Notes: a model not told the origin generated them from the letters alone. Shown: positions 33,229-41,974, numbered from the stretch's first letter. The stretch: 45,127 nt of DNA from Burkholderiales bacterium (GCA_017307915.1 JAFKGG010000376.1:1-45127), one strand, 5' to 3'. Made by a program: numbers and translations.

Positions 33229-33615
33229 GATGTCGGTCTTCGCTGTGATCGGGCGAGTATACGGGAAGGGCGGCAACGGCGGCCCTGCGGGCGGGCTCTC
33301 GCCGGTGCGGCGCGAGGGGCGCGACTGGACGCCGCGGTGGCCTCTCCGATAGAATCAAAACTTTTATTAGAAAACAAGTACTTGACGGGCTAGGCTGAAG
33401 GGCTGGATTGAGGGCCGGGCCAGGGCTGCAAGAAGCCGTATGGAGGGAGGGGCGCCTGGCAGGCAGATACAGGCCAGGCGAAAATGGGGCTACAGCCTGG
33501 GGCTACAGCCCGCCCTCATGAAATGCCATCCGTGGAACGCCTGCGTCCGTGCGGGGGCTGATCCGGCCGGCACTGCGCCGTCAATGCTTTCCGATTTCCA
33601 TCACGTCAGAACGCC
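33229..33615. other. Intergenic region between moxR and the cytochrome genes
   Basis: 387 bases without a supportable gene. It holds divergent promoters by position. A weak plus-strand candidate is TGGACG followed by TAGAAT near 33352, and TTGACG occurs at 33382-33387 without a convincing -10. An 8-base perfect inverted repeat, CGCCTGGC/GCCAGGCG (33453-33480, 12-base loop), and a tandem 13-base duplication follow. Open frames crossing it lack ribosome sites and family features. Confidence 0.5.
33485..33510 (+). repeat. Perfect 13-base tandem duplication
   Basis: TGGGGCTACAGCC occurs twice in direct succession (33485-33497 and 33498-33510), just after the inverted repeat at 33453-33480 and about 105 bases before the first cytochrome gene. 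Slipped replication is the simplest origin; the second copy is followed by CGCC. Function unknown. Confidence 0.8.
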
Positions 33616-33933
33616 ATGTCCAACAAACTGCTGTCCGCCATCGGCCTGGCTGCCGCGCTGCTTCCATTGGCCGCCGCGGCCCAGGGCAATGCCGACGCCG
33701 GCAAAACCAAGATCTCGATGTGCATCGGCTGTCATGCCATTCCCGGGTACAAGTCGTCGTTTCCGAGCGTCTATCAGGTGCCGATGATCGCCGGCCAGAG
33801 CGGCCCTTACATCGCCGCCGCGCTGCAGGCCTACAAGAAGGGCGATCGCAGCCATCCGACCATGCGCGCCATTGCCGGCAGCTTGAGCGATGCCGACATC
33901 GCCGATCTGGCCGCGTACTACGGAAGCAAGTGA
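33616..33933 (+). CDS. Small class I cytochrome c
   Basis: The 105-residue protein has a Sec signal (LLSAIGLAAALLPLAAAAQG) and one haem motif CIGCH at residues 36-40. The distal Met is likely in HPTMRAIAG. The remainder, YKSSFPSVYQVPMIAGQSG, resembles the c4/c5-type monohaem family. It works in the periplasm as an electron carrier. The next cytochrome gene starts inside its stop (TGATG), so the two are co-translated. ATG 33616 comes 14 bases into an open stretch after TCAGAACGCC; the ribosome site is weak. Confidence 0.9.
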   Translation: MSNKLLSAIGLAAALLPLAAAAQGNADAGKTKISMCIGCHAIPGYKSSFPSVYQVPMIAGQSGPYIAAALQAYKKGDRSHPTMRAIAGSLSDADIADLAAYYGSK

Positions 33934-34295
33934 TGAGCTCGTTCGGATCAAAGATGATGCAAATCTCCCCCAAATTCCTCGTGGCGGCCGCGCTGGGCGC
34001 GCTGCTGGCCATGCCGCTGGCGCAAGCCGCCGATGTCGAGCAGGGCCGCCAGAAGGCCGAGCAGATCTGTGCGAGCTGCCACGGCAAGGACGGCAACACG
34101 CCGATCGACCCCACTTATCCGCGCCTGGCCGGCCAGCATCGCGACTATCTGCGCCACGCGCTGATCGACTACCAGACCGACCAGCGCAAGAACCCGATCA
34201 TGGGCGCAATGGCCAAGCAGCTGTCGCGCGCCGACGTCGAAAACCTGGCCGCCTTCTACGAGAGCCTGCCGGGCACGATGTCGCATCGCCGCTGA
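33933..34295 (+). CDS. Class I cytochrome c, c4-domain type
   Basis: The 120-residue protein has a signal peptide (FLVAAALGALLAMPLAQA) and the haem motif CASCH at residues 46-50, then KDGNTPIDPTYPRLAGQH, which is typical of the domains in cytochrome c4, and a distal Met in NPIMGAMAKQL. With the preceding gene it makes a split two-cytochrome pair that could serve as a c4-like periplasmic carrier to a terminal oxidase. An ATG at 33957 would give a shorter signal and is possible; 33933 is preferred for the overlapping TGATG. Confidence 0.9.
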   Translation: MSSFGSKMMQISPKFLVAAALGALLAMPLAQAADVEQGRQKAEQICASCHGKDGNTPIDPTYPRLAGQHRDYLRHALIDYQTDQRKNPIMGAMAKQLSRADVENLAAFYESLPGTMSHRR

Positions 34296-34675
34296 TTCGC
34301 GGCGGATGCAATCGGGGCGCATAGCCTTGGCATAGTCCTGTATGGCCTGAGCGGCGGCCTCGGCGCTGTGGCGCCGCCGCTGGTCGCTGGCATGGCGGCC
34401 GTGCGATTTGAGCCGCTTTCATGCCTGTTTTCACGCCGACGGCACCGCGACGCAGCGGTACCGTCGGCGTTTCCATTTCGGCTGCCCATCCGAGTCGGCC
34501 ATCTGATCTGAGCTGGCCGTTGCGCGCACCAGTCGGCCGCGTGCGCCGGTCCACATCGACCGTTGGAGTCTTCGATAGCGACTTTCGTCGCCCGCCGCCT
34601 GCCTTTCGTCGTGCCGCCTTAGCCGCTTGCTGAAGGCGACCGATAGATTCGCATTTGAACGAAAGGATCGGTTCG
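34296..34675. other. Intergenic region between the cytochromes and the pilus operon
   Basis: 380 bases with no supportable gene. A 70-residue frame at 34421-34633 shows only Arg/Pro/Ser-rich composition. It contains a GGCGC-TGTG-GCGCC hairpin (34362-34375), nested in the longer pair GCGGCGGC/GCCGCCGC, and the large hairpin at 34433-34470. The region from about 34560 to 34675 should hold the pil promoter; I see no element good enough to place it. Confidence 0.5.
34433..34470 (+). terminator. Long stem-loop, likely terminator after the cytochrome genes
   Basis: ACGCCGACGG (34433-34442) pairs with CCGTCGGCGT (34461-34470). Inside, after one C-A mismatch, ACCGC pairs with GCGGT around the loop GACGCA, giving 15 of 16 paired positions. 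TTTCC ATTTC follows, a poor but present U-rich tail. A rho-independent terminator for the cytochrome transcript is the first reading; a regulatory hairpin is the alternative. Confidence 0.6.
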
Positions 34676-35098
34676 ATGCAGCGAAGACAAGCGGGCTTCA
34701 CGTTGATCGAGCTGATGATCGTGGTGGTGATCGTCAGCTTGCTCGCGGCGGTGGCCTATCCCAGCTATACGGCACACGTCACACGGTCGGCCCTGAACGA
34801 CGGCTTTGCCGCGCTCAGCGATTGGCGCATCCGGATGGAGCAGTTCTATTTCGACCGGCGCACCTACCAGAACAGCGGAGCCTGCGGCATCGCTGCGCCG
34901 GCGGCTACCGGCTATTTCAGCTTCAGTTGCTCGGCGCCGACCGCCAATACCTATACGTTGACCGCGACCGGCAATGCAAGCAGCACCACCGGTTTCGTCT
35001 TCACGCTGAACCAGGCCAACGTGCGCGCCACCACCGCAACGCCGAGCCGTTCGCCGTGGAGCAGCCGCACCAGCACCACCGAGTGGATTTCCAAGTAG
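34676..35098 (+). CDS. pilE: Type IV minor pilin, PilE-like
   Basis: The 140-residue prepilin has a short basic leader MQRRQAG, the cleavage/methylation site G-FTLIE with the assembly Glu5, and a 20-residue hydrophobic helix (IVVVIVSLLAAVAYPSY). The globular part has two Cys (SGACGIAAP and FSFSCSAP) that may form the usual pilin disulfide, and the SDWRIRMEQFYFDRRTYQNS segment typical of PilE/ComP-like minor pilins. ATG 34676 follows GAAAGGA by eight bases; the frame is open from TTG 34655. It is the first of six pilus genes, processed by PilD and placed in the pilus priming complex. Confidence 0.85.
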   Translation: MQRRQAGFTLIELMIVVVIVSLLAAVAYPSYTAHVTRSALNDGFAALSDWRIRMEQFYFDRRTYQNSGACGIAAPAATGYFSFSCSAPTANTYTLTATGNASSTTGFVFTLNQANVRATTATPSRSPWSSRTSTTEWISK

Positions 35099-35106
35099 GC
35101 GGCAGC

Positions 35107-35670
35107 ATGACTAGCGCCCGGCGCCAGAGCGGACTGACCCTTGTCGAGATGGCGATCACGATGCTGATCTTCGCCATCCTGGTGGCGGCTGCCGCGCCGA
35201 GTTTCACCGGCTTCCTGGCCAACACGCAGATCCGCTCGGCCTCAGACAGCCTGCGCAACGGACTGCGCGTGGCACAGATGGAAGCGATCAAGCGCAATCG
35301 TCCGGTCGAGCTGGTGCTCACCGACAGCGCCCCCACCAGCAGCACCGTGACCGCTTTGGCGACGGGCCGCAACTGGGTGATCCGTACCGCGCGTATTGGC
35401 GGCGGCTTCGATCTGTTGCAGGGCTTTGCCGGCGCTAGCCAGGTCCCGCGCGTGACACTGAGCGCCGACCGCAGCATCTTTGCCTTCGACGCCTTCGGCA
35501 GGTTGACTGCCGATTCGGCCGGCAATGCGGCACCGGCCGCCGATCTGGCGGTGGCGATCACCGATAGCGACAGCAAAGGGCGGCCGCTGCGCGTGGTGGT
35601 GCGCACCGGCGGGTCGAGCATCAGTTGTGATCCGAACGCCACTGCAGGGACGCCATTCGCATGCAGTTGA
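35107..35670 (+). CDS. fimT: Minor pseudopilin, FimT/FimU (GspH) family
   Basis: The 187-residue prepilin has the leader MTSARRQSG, cleavage site G-LTLVEM with Glu5, and a hydrophobic helix (MLIFAILVAAAAPSFTGFLA). It then has the GspH/FimT feature RSASDSLRNGLRVAQMEAIK, followed by a beta-rich C-terminal domain containing VTLSADRSIFAFDAFGRLT. It starts nine bases after the preceding stop and overlaps pilV by ten bases. FimU/FimT is one of the minor pilins that prime assembly, and some members bind DNA in natural transformation. Confidence 0.85.
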   Translation: MTSARRQSGLTLVEMAITMLIFAILVAAAAPSFTGFLANTQIRSASDSLRNGLRVAQMEAIKRNRPVELVLTDSAPTSSTVTALATGRNWVIRTARIGGGFDLLQGFAGASQVPRVTLSADRSIFAFDAFGRLTADSAGNAAPAADLAVAITDSDSKGRPLRVVVRTGGSSISCDPNATAGTPFACS

Positions 35671-36092
35671 TCCGACAACAACAGGGTTCGGCCTTGATCG
35701 AGGTGCTGATCGCAGTGGTGCTGTTTGCGATCGGCGCGCTGGGCTTGCTGGCCTTGAACGCGTCGATGGTGACGCGCGGCAAGGCATCGGCCGACCAGAC
35801 GGTGGCGGCTGCGCTGGCGAGCGAGTTCCTGAGCATGGTGCGCGCTGACGGCGAGCGGCAGCTGGCAGGTGGCGGGACCTTCGCGCTGAACACGACGCTG
35901 GTCAGTGATCTGACCGCGCAGGTGCAGGAAACCTTGCCGGGCGGCACCGTCACCGTCACGGCACAGACTTTCACGGTGCAGCCGGGAGCGACGCCCCTGC
36001 TTGCCAACTCGGTCGACGTCGAGATCGGCTGGCAGGGGCCGAACGATCCCGACGCGCGCGTTTATCGTACCTCCACGGCGTTTCACCGATGA
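35661..36092 (+). CDS. pilV: Type IV pilus minor pilin PilV
   Basis: The 143-residue prepilin has the leader MQLIRQQQG and G-SALIEVLIAVVLFAIGALG, with the assembly Glu5 and the SALIEV motif that marks PilV. The rest includes GKASADQTVAAALASEFLSM and a beta-rich domain. ATG 35661 lies inside the fimT gene and its stop overlaps the pilW ATG. PilV, PilW and PilX form the tip complex that carries PilY1. Confidence 0.87.
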   Translation: MQLIRQQQGSALIEVLIAVVLFAIGALGLLALNASMVTRGKASADQTVAAALASEFLSMVRADGERQLAGGGTFALNTTLVSDLTAQVQETLPGGTVTVTAQTFTVQPGATPLLANSVDVEIGWQGPNDPDARVYRTSTAFHR

Positions 36093-37294
36093 TGCAGCGA
36101 CGCGCCTCCGGTTTCTCGCTGGTCGAGCTGCTGATCTCGGTAGTGATCGGCGCGATCGCGCTGTTGGCGATGGTGCAGACGCTGGGATTGCAGGACGCCA
36201 ATCGTCGCGCCGTCGTCGGCGGCAACGATACCGCGCAGGTCGGCGCTTATTCGCTGTACCTGTTCGACGATCTGGCGCGCAGCGCGGCGTCGAACGTACA
36301 GCAAGGCGGCATCGCGGAAGGCATCACGACGCTGAGCGTCGGTACGCCGACCTCGTATGGCTGCGAATTGCGCGGAACGCTGCCGTCGGGCGGAAGCTTC
36401 GGCGCGCTGGCGCTGGCCGCGCCTTTCGATACGCTGCCGGTGGGCGGCACGATGCGGCTGTCGCCGGTGCTGCTGCAACAGACGGCGGGCAGCAATTCGC
36501 ATCGGCTCGCGCTGCTGCGAGGTTCGGTATCGGTGCTCGGCACGACGATTGTGGTCAGCGCCGAGTCGGCGCCGGGCGTGCTCGAGGTGCCGTCCACGCT
36601 CGGGCTCAGAGCCGGCGAATGGTTGCTCGGCGTCGAGAGCAGCGGGCTGTTCGGCCGCCCGTGCACGATTGCGCGGATCGCCGATGCGCCCGACGTTCGA
36701 ACGCTTGCCAACCGCGACAACTCGCTGCTGGTCAGGCTGGCTAGCGGCACCACCTTCGGCTGGACGGTGGGTGAAGAGCCCGGCACCTTGTCGAGCCTGG
36801 GGCCGGCGCCGCAGTTCGATCTGTACGCGGTTGACGATACTTCGCGCCGACTGATGGCTCTGGATCTGTTCCAGGCAGCGCTTACGCCGCGGGTGGTGGC
36901 CGAGAACGTCGTCGTGCTGCGCGGCATGTACGGCATCGACGACGGCGCGGCGGGCGGATCTGTCGATCCCGACGGCATCGTCGATCGCTGGGTCCTGCCT
37001 ACCGACGATTATGCCTACGAAAGCCTGACCGACGGTTCGGGGCAGGCCGCCGATCGCATTCGCCGCATCGCGGCGGTGCGCCTCGGGCTGGTGCTGCGTC
37101 AGCCGATGCGTCAGGGCCAGGATTCATCGGCCACGCCAACGGCATCGCTGTTCGGCGGCCTGCCCGGCGTGACCGCCGAGGACTATACGGTCACCGACAC
37201 GCTGTATCGCGCGCGCGCGATCGAATTCACGTTGCATCTGCGTAGCGCCGCGCTGGCCGGCTCGACGTTGCCGCTGATGAAGGCCATACGCTGA
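36089..37294 (+). CDS. pilW: Type IV pilus minor pilin PilW
   Basis: The 401-residue prepilin has the leader MMQRRASG and G-FSLVELLISVVIGAIALLA with Glu5. PilW proteins are the largest minor pilins, and the length fits. The globular part includes the family features GGNDTAQVGAYSLYLFDDLA, EQPGTLSSL-type core strands, and the C-terminal RIRRIAAVRLGLVLR stretch. Its start overlaps the pilV stop and its TGA overlaps the pilX ATG (TGATG), so expression is translationally coupled. Confidence 0.88.
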   Translation: MMQRRASGFSLVELLISVVIGAIALLAMVQTLGLQDANRRAVVGGNDTAQVGAYSLYLFDDLARSAASNVQQGGIAEGITTLSVGTPTSYGCELRGTLPSGGSFGALALAAPFDTLPVGGTMRLSPVLLQQTAGSNSHRLALLRGSVSVLGTTIVVSAESAPGVLEVPSTLGLRAGEWLLGVESSGLFGRPCTIARIADAPDVRTLANRDNSLLVRLASGTTFGWTVGEEPGTLSSLGPAPQFDLYAVDDTSRRLMALDLFQAALTPRVVAENVVVLRGMYGIDDGAAGGSVDPDGIVDRWVLPTDDYAYESLTDGSGQAADRIRRIAAVRLGLVLRQPMRQGQDSSATPTASLFGGLPGVTAEDYTVTDTLYRARAIEFTLHLRSAALAGSTLPLMKAIR

Positions 37295-37962
37295 TGCAGA
37301 CCGCTATGCATTCGAGTCATCAGGTCGGCCACCGGCAACGTGTCCCGACGCAGCGGCGGCCACGGCACGCGCAGCGCGGCGCCACCATCCTGATCGCTTT
37401 GATCCTGCTGCTGGCGCTGGCGATTGCCGCGGTGGCCGTGGTGCGTTCGTCGGACAGCTCGGTGCTGGTGGCCGGCAACGTGGCGGTGAAGATCGATGCC
37501 GTGAACCAGGCCGAACTCGGCGTGGCGGCCGGCATCGAGATGGCGCGTGAGCACTTGCGCGGCACCCTGGCCAACAGCGATCAAACGGCGCGCAACTACG
37601 TGGCGGCGCCGCTGGCGTCCAACGCCGGCGGCATTCCCGATGTGTTGAATGATGCCGCGGCCACGCCGTTCAATTCGGCCACCTTCCGCAGCACCTATAC
37701 GGCGCCGGCGGTGCCGACGCGCAACAACGTCGTCGTCAATTACCTGGTCGAGCGAATGTGCGATCCGCTGGTGCGCAACCAGGCGGCCTCTCGCCAGTTC
37801 TGCCACGTGGCGCTCGACCTGAACACCATATCGGGCTCGACCAACCCCGAATCCAGCGGGGCGATGTTCGATGAGCCGGTGGTGTTCCGCGTGACGGTGC
37901 GCGTCGATCAGCCGAACCAGTCGGCACCGACGTTCGCCCAGGAATATTTTTCAGTCTATTAG
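37294..37962 (+). CDS. pilX: Type IV pilus minor pilin PilX
   Basis: The 222-residue protein has an unusually long basic N-terminal leader (about 33 residues, many Arg/His) before G-ATILIALILLLALAIAAVAV. Glu5 is absent, as in GspK/PilX tip subunits, which fits a cap position at the top of the pilus. RSSDSSVLVAGNVAVKIDAV and ELGVAAGIEMA follow, typical of PilX. Four Cys in the C-terminal half may form a disulfide. An internal start closer to the pilin helix would give a more usual leader, but no better ribosome site is seen. Confidence 0.85.
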   Translation: MQTAMHSSHQVGHRQRVPTQRRPRHAQRGATILIALILLLALAIAAVAVVRSSDSSVLVAGNVAVKIDAVNQAELGVAAGIEMAREHLRGTLANSDQTARNYVAAPLASNAGGIPDVLNDAAATPFNSATFRSTYTAPAVPTRNNVVVNYLVERMCDPLVRNQAASRQFCHVALDLNTISGSTNPESSGAMFDEPVVFRVTVRVDQPNQSAPTFAQEYFSVY

Positions 37963-37975
37963 GGCGGGAGTAACC

Positions 37976-40900
37976 ATGGGTGCCGCTTCGAGTCGTACCG
38001 GCCGTTTCACTGCCCTGGCCACGATACTGGCAATGCAGCTGCAATGGCTGCCGCCGGTATACGCCGCCAACCCGTCGACGCCGACGGCCTTGGGCAACGC
38101 GCCGTTGACCACCGAGAACAATTTTCCGGGCAACGTGCTGCTGACGCTGTCGGTGGAGTTTCCAACCGGCATCACGCATGCCTATAGCGACGAAGGGCCG
38201 TTCACGGGTGCCTCAGGCACCGGTTGCCCGGGCACTTTGTCGAGCCGCAGCGTCTGCTATTTCCACGCCCGCACTTACCAAGGTTACTTCGATCCGACCA
38301 AGTGCTACACCTATAGCACCGGTGCGGATGGCGGTCGCGGCGCTTTCGTGCCGGCGCGAATTCCGAATGTGGGGCAGCCCGCCTCGTGCAACGGCGCCAA
38401 CAGCGAGTGGAGCGGCAACTTCCTGAACTGGTCGACCGGATCGGCGCTGGACAATTTTCGCAAGACGCTGACCGGCGGCACGCGCAGCCTCGATACCACC
38501 AGCGAAACCTTCCTGGTCAAATCGAATAGCGATCGCGATTCGTACTTCCCGGTCAAGCGCATCTCGTCGAGCAACCTGACCGTCAGCGGCTCCACGATTC
38601 CGGCCAATACGATCGCTTCGCTGGCCGGCACGGCGGCGGTGCCGAAGCCGTCGAAGGTGTCGACTTCGAACCTGTACGTGAAGGTGGGCGGCGGCGGAAC
38701 ACGCGTGCAGTTCGCATTCGGCAACAACAATTTCGACGACAACTCGTTCGAGTCGAACTGGCAAACGATCAACAGCACCAAGGTGCTCAATGCCCGGGTG
38801 GCGGTTCAGGTGTGCAGCCCCTCGGTGGGGCTGGAATCGAACTGCAAGGCGTATGGATCGGGTGTCGGCACGACCTACAAACCGATCGGCCTGGTCCAGG
38901 AATACAGCGAGCGGCTGCGCTTCGGCGTCGTCGCCTATGTGAACGACAGCGACAGCGACAAGCGTGACGGCGGCGTGCTGCGCGCCCGGATGAAATCGGT
39001 GGGGCCGCAAATTCCGATCAACGGCACGTCGCCGCTGAACGCGGTGGCCCTGGTCAACCCCAATACCGAATGGAATGCGACCACCGGCATCCAGAACAGC
39101 AACCCCGACACGACCGATGCCAGCGCCTCGTCGGTGACCCGTAGCGGCGTCATCAACTATCTGAACGAGTTCGGCAACAACAACTTGCGCGCCGACGGCA
39201 CGTCCAGCGGCGATGCCTACAAGTCGTACGACTGGTTCTCCGAGATGTATTACGAGGGCCTGCGTTACCTGCGCGGCAAGAAGGCGCCGGTGGCCAACTA
39301 CGTGGCCAACGTGACGGCGTCGATGAAGGATGGCTTCCCGGTGATCACGAGCTGGGACGATCCGATCATCAATCGCTGCCAGAAGAACTTCACGATCAGC
39401 ATCGGCGACTCGTCCACCTGGCGCGACACGAACCTGCCGGGGATGGGCGACACCACCGGCAAGCCGGCGATGCCTGCGGAAGTGAGCGGCGATTCCGGCA
39501 CGGTCAACGCGCAGGCCTGGATCAACAAGCTCGTGGGGCTGGAAGGCGACGTCACGCGCTTCATGTCGAGCGCCTCGCAGCAGGGCAGCCTGGGTGCCGC
39601 GGGGCTGGCCTATTGGGCCAATACGACCGATATCCGGCCTGACCTGACCGGCAAGCAGACGGTGCGCAGCTACTTCGTCGACGTTCGCGAGCCCGGCAGC
39701 TGGGACGGCAAGAATCAGTACTGGCTCGGCGGCAAATACGGCGGCTTCGATGACGTCAACGACAATGGCGTGCCGGCGAACAAGTTCGTCTGGGACGCCA
39801 ACAACGACGGCGACCCCGACAACTATTTTCGCGGCAGCCGGCCCGATCTGATCGACAAAGGCCTGCGGCAAGCCTTCGTCGACATCATCCGGCAGATCCA
39901 GTCGGGTAGCCGGGCGACGTTCACGTCGGCGACGATCAGCAGCGATACCGCGGTTTTCCAGTCGCGCTTCAATTCGCACGATTGGAGCGGCAACATCGTG
40001 ATGTCGAAATCGGAGATCGACGCCAGCGGCAACCTTACGTTCACGCCGGTACCGAACTGGCTGGCGCTCGATGCGCAGGTGGCCGGCAACGGCTGGGATA
40101 CGGGGCGCAAGGTCTTCACCGCCAAGCCGCTCACCGATGGCGACAGCACGGTGAGCGGAGTACCCTTCCGGCTGAATCAACTGAGCACCTATCAGCTGAA
40201 CACGCTGGGCGGCAACACGACCGATCGCACCGACGTGCTGCGCTGGCTGCGTGGCGACATGGCGGTGGCCGATGCGTCGAAGAACGCCAACGCGGCGCTG
40301 TATCGGCCGCGCACCTCGGTACTCGGCGACATCGTCAACGCCAGCGGCGTGCTGTCGTCGAAGCGCAGTCTCGGGCTGAGCGACAAATACAATCCGGGCT
40401 ACAAGGATTTTGTGGCTACCAAGGCGGCGCGCAAACAGGTGCTGTATGTGGCGGCCAACGACGGCATGCTGCATGCCTTCGATGCCAGCTCGATCGTAGC
40501 CGGCGGCGGGCGCGAGTTCTGGGCCTATATACCCAGCGCCTTGTTCGACGGGCCGTCGCAACCGTCGACACCGTCGGTCGACGGTTTGCGTGCCTTGGCG
40601 CTGGCTTCGTATGAACATCGCTATTACGTCGATGCGACGCCGACGCTGTGGGACGTCGACATGTCGCGGACCGGCGGCGATCCTGCTGCGGTGGACGCGT
40701 CCACGAGCGATTGGCGCACCATCCTGGTCGGCGGCCTGGGCAAAGGCGGGCGCGCGATCTATGCGCTCGACGTCACGCAGGCCGACAGCATCACCAGCGA
40801 AGCCGAGGCGGCCGGGCAATTGCTGTGGGAGTTCACCGATCCCGACCTGGGCTTCGTCTACGGCAGGCCGATCGTCGCCAAGACGGTTGCTCACGGCTGG

Positions 40901-41923
40901 GTCGTGATGGTGGCATCCGGCTATAACAATCTGCTCGATCCGACTACCGGCGACGAGCGTGTCGGCGGCCGCATCATCGCCAGCGAAGGCAGCGGCCGCG
41001 GTTACCTGTTCGTGCTCAACGCGAAGACCGGCGCGGTGCTCGAGAAAGTGGCGCTGCCCGGCGGCAGTCGCACCAGCCCGGTCGGCTTCGCGCACGTGCG
41101 TGGTTTCATTCCGAACCTGGAAAGCGGCCTCGTCACCGAAGTGTATGGCGGTGATCTGAACGGCAAGCTGTGGCGCATCGACACGTCGAAGTCCACCAGC
41201 GCGTTCGCGTCGCCGAGCGCGCCGTTCGCGCAGCTCGAAGTGGGGGGCGCGCCGCAGCCGGTCACGAGCCGTCCGTACATCGTGGCTGAGCCCTTGACGA
41301 CGCGGCGATGGGTATTCGTCGGCACCGGCCGGCTGCTGCACGCCAACGACAAGTCGAGCGCGCAGACGCAGACTTTGTATGCGATTCGTGATGGCCGCGC
41401 GGCGCGCCGATGGGACACCACGGCTGAAACGGGCGTGTCGGAAGCGCTGCCCAGCGGCACCACCTTGCCGGTGACGCGTGCGAAGATGCTGGCCGTGAGC
41501 AGCCTGCTGAGCGGCGGGCAGATGAGCAGCACCCAATTGGGTTGGTATTTCGACCTGCCCGACAGCGGTGAACGCGTGCTGGCCGAGATCAGCGGTGAAC
41601 GCGACTACGTGACCTGGACCGGCACGATGCCCGGCATCAGCGGTTGCGAGAACGTGTTCGAGACCAATACCTATGCGATCACCGTGCGGCCGACCGGCAC
41701 CGTCGGCAAGACGGTGATTGCCGATGCCAGCGGCAATCCGATCCAGGGGTATCGCAGCAGCACCACCGGCAGCCAGATCGTGGCGGTGAACGGCAAGATG
41801 GTGGTGTTGACCAGCGGTGCCAATGCGACCGGCGCAGGCGCTTCGGTGGGACAGATCGGCGGTTTGCCGCCGGGCTCGACGATCAACCCGGGACTGAACT
41901 GGCGTACGCTATCGCAGCGCTGA
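37976..41923 (+). CDS. pilY1: Type IV pilus tip adhesin PilY1/PilC
   Basis: The 1315-residue secreted protein has a signal peptide (LATILAMQLQWLPPVYA) and starts its mature part with NVLLTLSVEFPTGITHAY, where a VWA domain would carry its metal site; the serine motif is not there. A middle region with CQKNFTISIGDSST, and a probable calcium loop DANNDGDPD near residue 607, precedes the C-terminal seven-blade propeller (from about residue 800: KQVLYVAANDGMLHAFDASS, GGLGKGGRAIYALDVTQ, EVYGGDLNGKLWRID). PilY1 sits at the pilus tip and acts in adhesion, retraction control and surface sensing. GGGAG precedes ATG 37976, 13 bases after pilX. Confidence 0.92.
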   Translation: MGAASSRTGRFTALATILAMQLQWLPPVYAANPSTPTALGNAPLTTENNFPGNVLLTLSVEFPTGITHAYSDEGPFTGASGTGCPGTLSSRSVCYFHARTYQGYFDPTKCYTYSTGADGGRGAFVPARIPNVGQPASCNGANSEWSGNFLNWSTGSALDNFRKTLTGGTRSLDTTSETFLVKSNSDRDSYFPVKRISSSNLTVSGSTIPANTIASLAGTAAVPKPSKVSTSNLYVKVGGGGTRVQFAFGNNNFDDNSFESNWQTINSTKVLNARVAVQVCSPSVGLESNCKAYGSGVGTTYKPIGLVQEYSERLRFGVVAYVNDSDSDKRDGGVLRARMKSVGPQIPINGTSPLNAVALVNPNTEWNATTGIQNSNPDTTDASASSVTRSGVINYLNEFGNNNLRADGTSSGDAYKSYDWFSEMYYEGLRYLRGKKAPVANYVANVTASMKDGFPVITSWDDPIINRCQKNFTISIGDSSTWRDTNLPGMGDTTGKPAMPAEVSGDSGTVNAQAWINKLVGLEGDVTRFMSSASQQGSLGAAGLAYWANTTDIRPDLTGKQTVRSYFVDVREPGSWDGKNQYWLGGKYGGFDDVNDNGVPANKFVWDANNDGDPDNYFRGSRPDLIDKGLRQAFVDIIRQIQSGSRATFTSATISSDTAVFQSRFNSHDWSGNIVMSKSEIDASGNLTFTPVPNWLALDAQVAGNGWDTGRKVFTAKPLTDGDSTVSGVPFRLNQLSTYQLNTLGGNTTDRTDVLRWLRGDMAVADASKNANAALYRPRTSVLGDIVNASGVLSSKRSLGLSDKYNPGYKDFVATKAARKQVLYVAANDGMLHAFDASSIVAGGGREFWAYIPSALFDGPSQPSTPSVDGLRALALASYEHRYYVDATPTLWDVDMSRTGGDPAAVDASTSDWRTILVGGLGKGGRAIYALDVTQADSITSEAEAAGQLLWEFTDPDLGFVYGRPIVAKTVAHGWVVMVASGYNNLLDPTTGDERVGGRIIASEGSGRGYLFVLNAKTGAVLEKVALPGGSRTSPVGFAHVRGFIPNLESGLVTEVYGGDLNGKLWRIDTSKSTSAFASPSAPFAQLEVGGAPQPVTSRPYIVAEPLTTRRWVFVGTGRLLHANDKSSAQTQTLYAIRDGRAARRWDTTAETGVSEALPSGTTLPVTRAKMLAVSSLLSGGQMSSTQLGWYFDLPDSGERVLAEISGERDYVTWTGTMPGISGCENVFETNTYAITVRPTGTVGKTVIADASGNPIQGYRSSTTGSQIVAVNGKMVVLTSGANATGAGASVGQIGGLPPGSTINPGLNWRTLSQR

Positions 41924-41944
41924 CGCGCCGCGAGTCTCCTTGTT

Positions 41945-41974
41945 GCGGCCGGCGCCTTCACGGTGCCCGGCCGC
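41945..41974 (+). terminator. Hairpin after pilY1
   Basis: GCGGCCGG (41945-41952) pairs with CCGGCCGC (41967-41974), with GCC/GGT pairs possible within the loop. It lies about 20 bases after the pilY1 stop and before the next gene. No U-run follows, so termination may need Rho; the position is the main support. Confidence 0.4.

Noticed and set aside
34421-34633. 70-codon frame in the cytochrome-pilus gap
   Set aside because: It overlaps the long hairpin, has no ribosome site and an Arg/Ser/Pro-rich composition without family features.
38213-41536. 1107-codon open frame antisense to pilY1
   Set aside because: A GC-rich mirror of the true gene: no domain, Arg/Gly/Ala/His-rich composition, no ribosome site, and pilY1 has clear family motifs.
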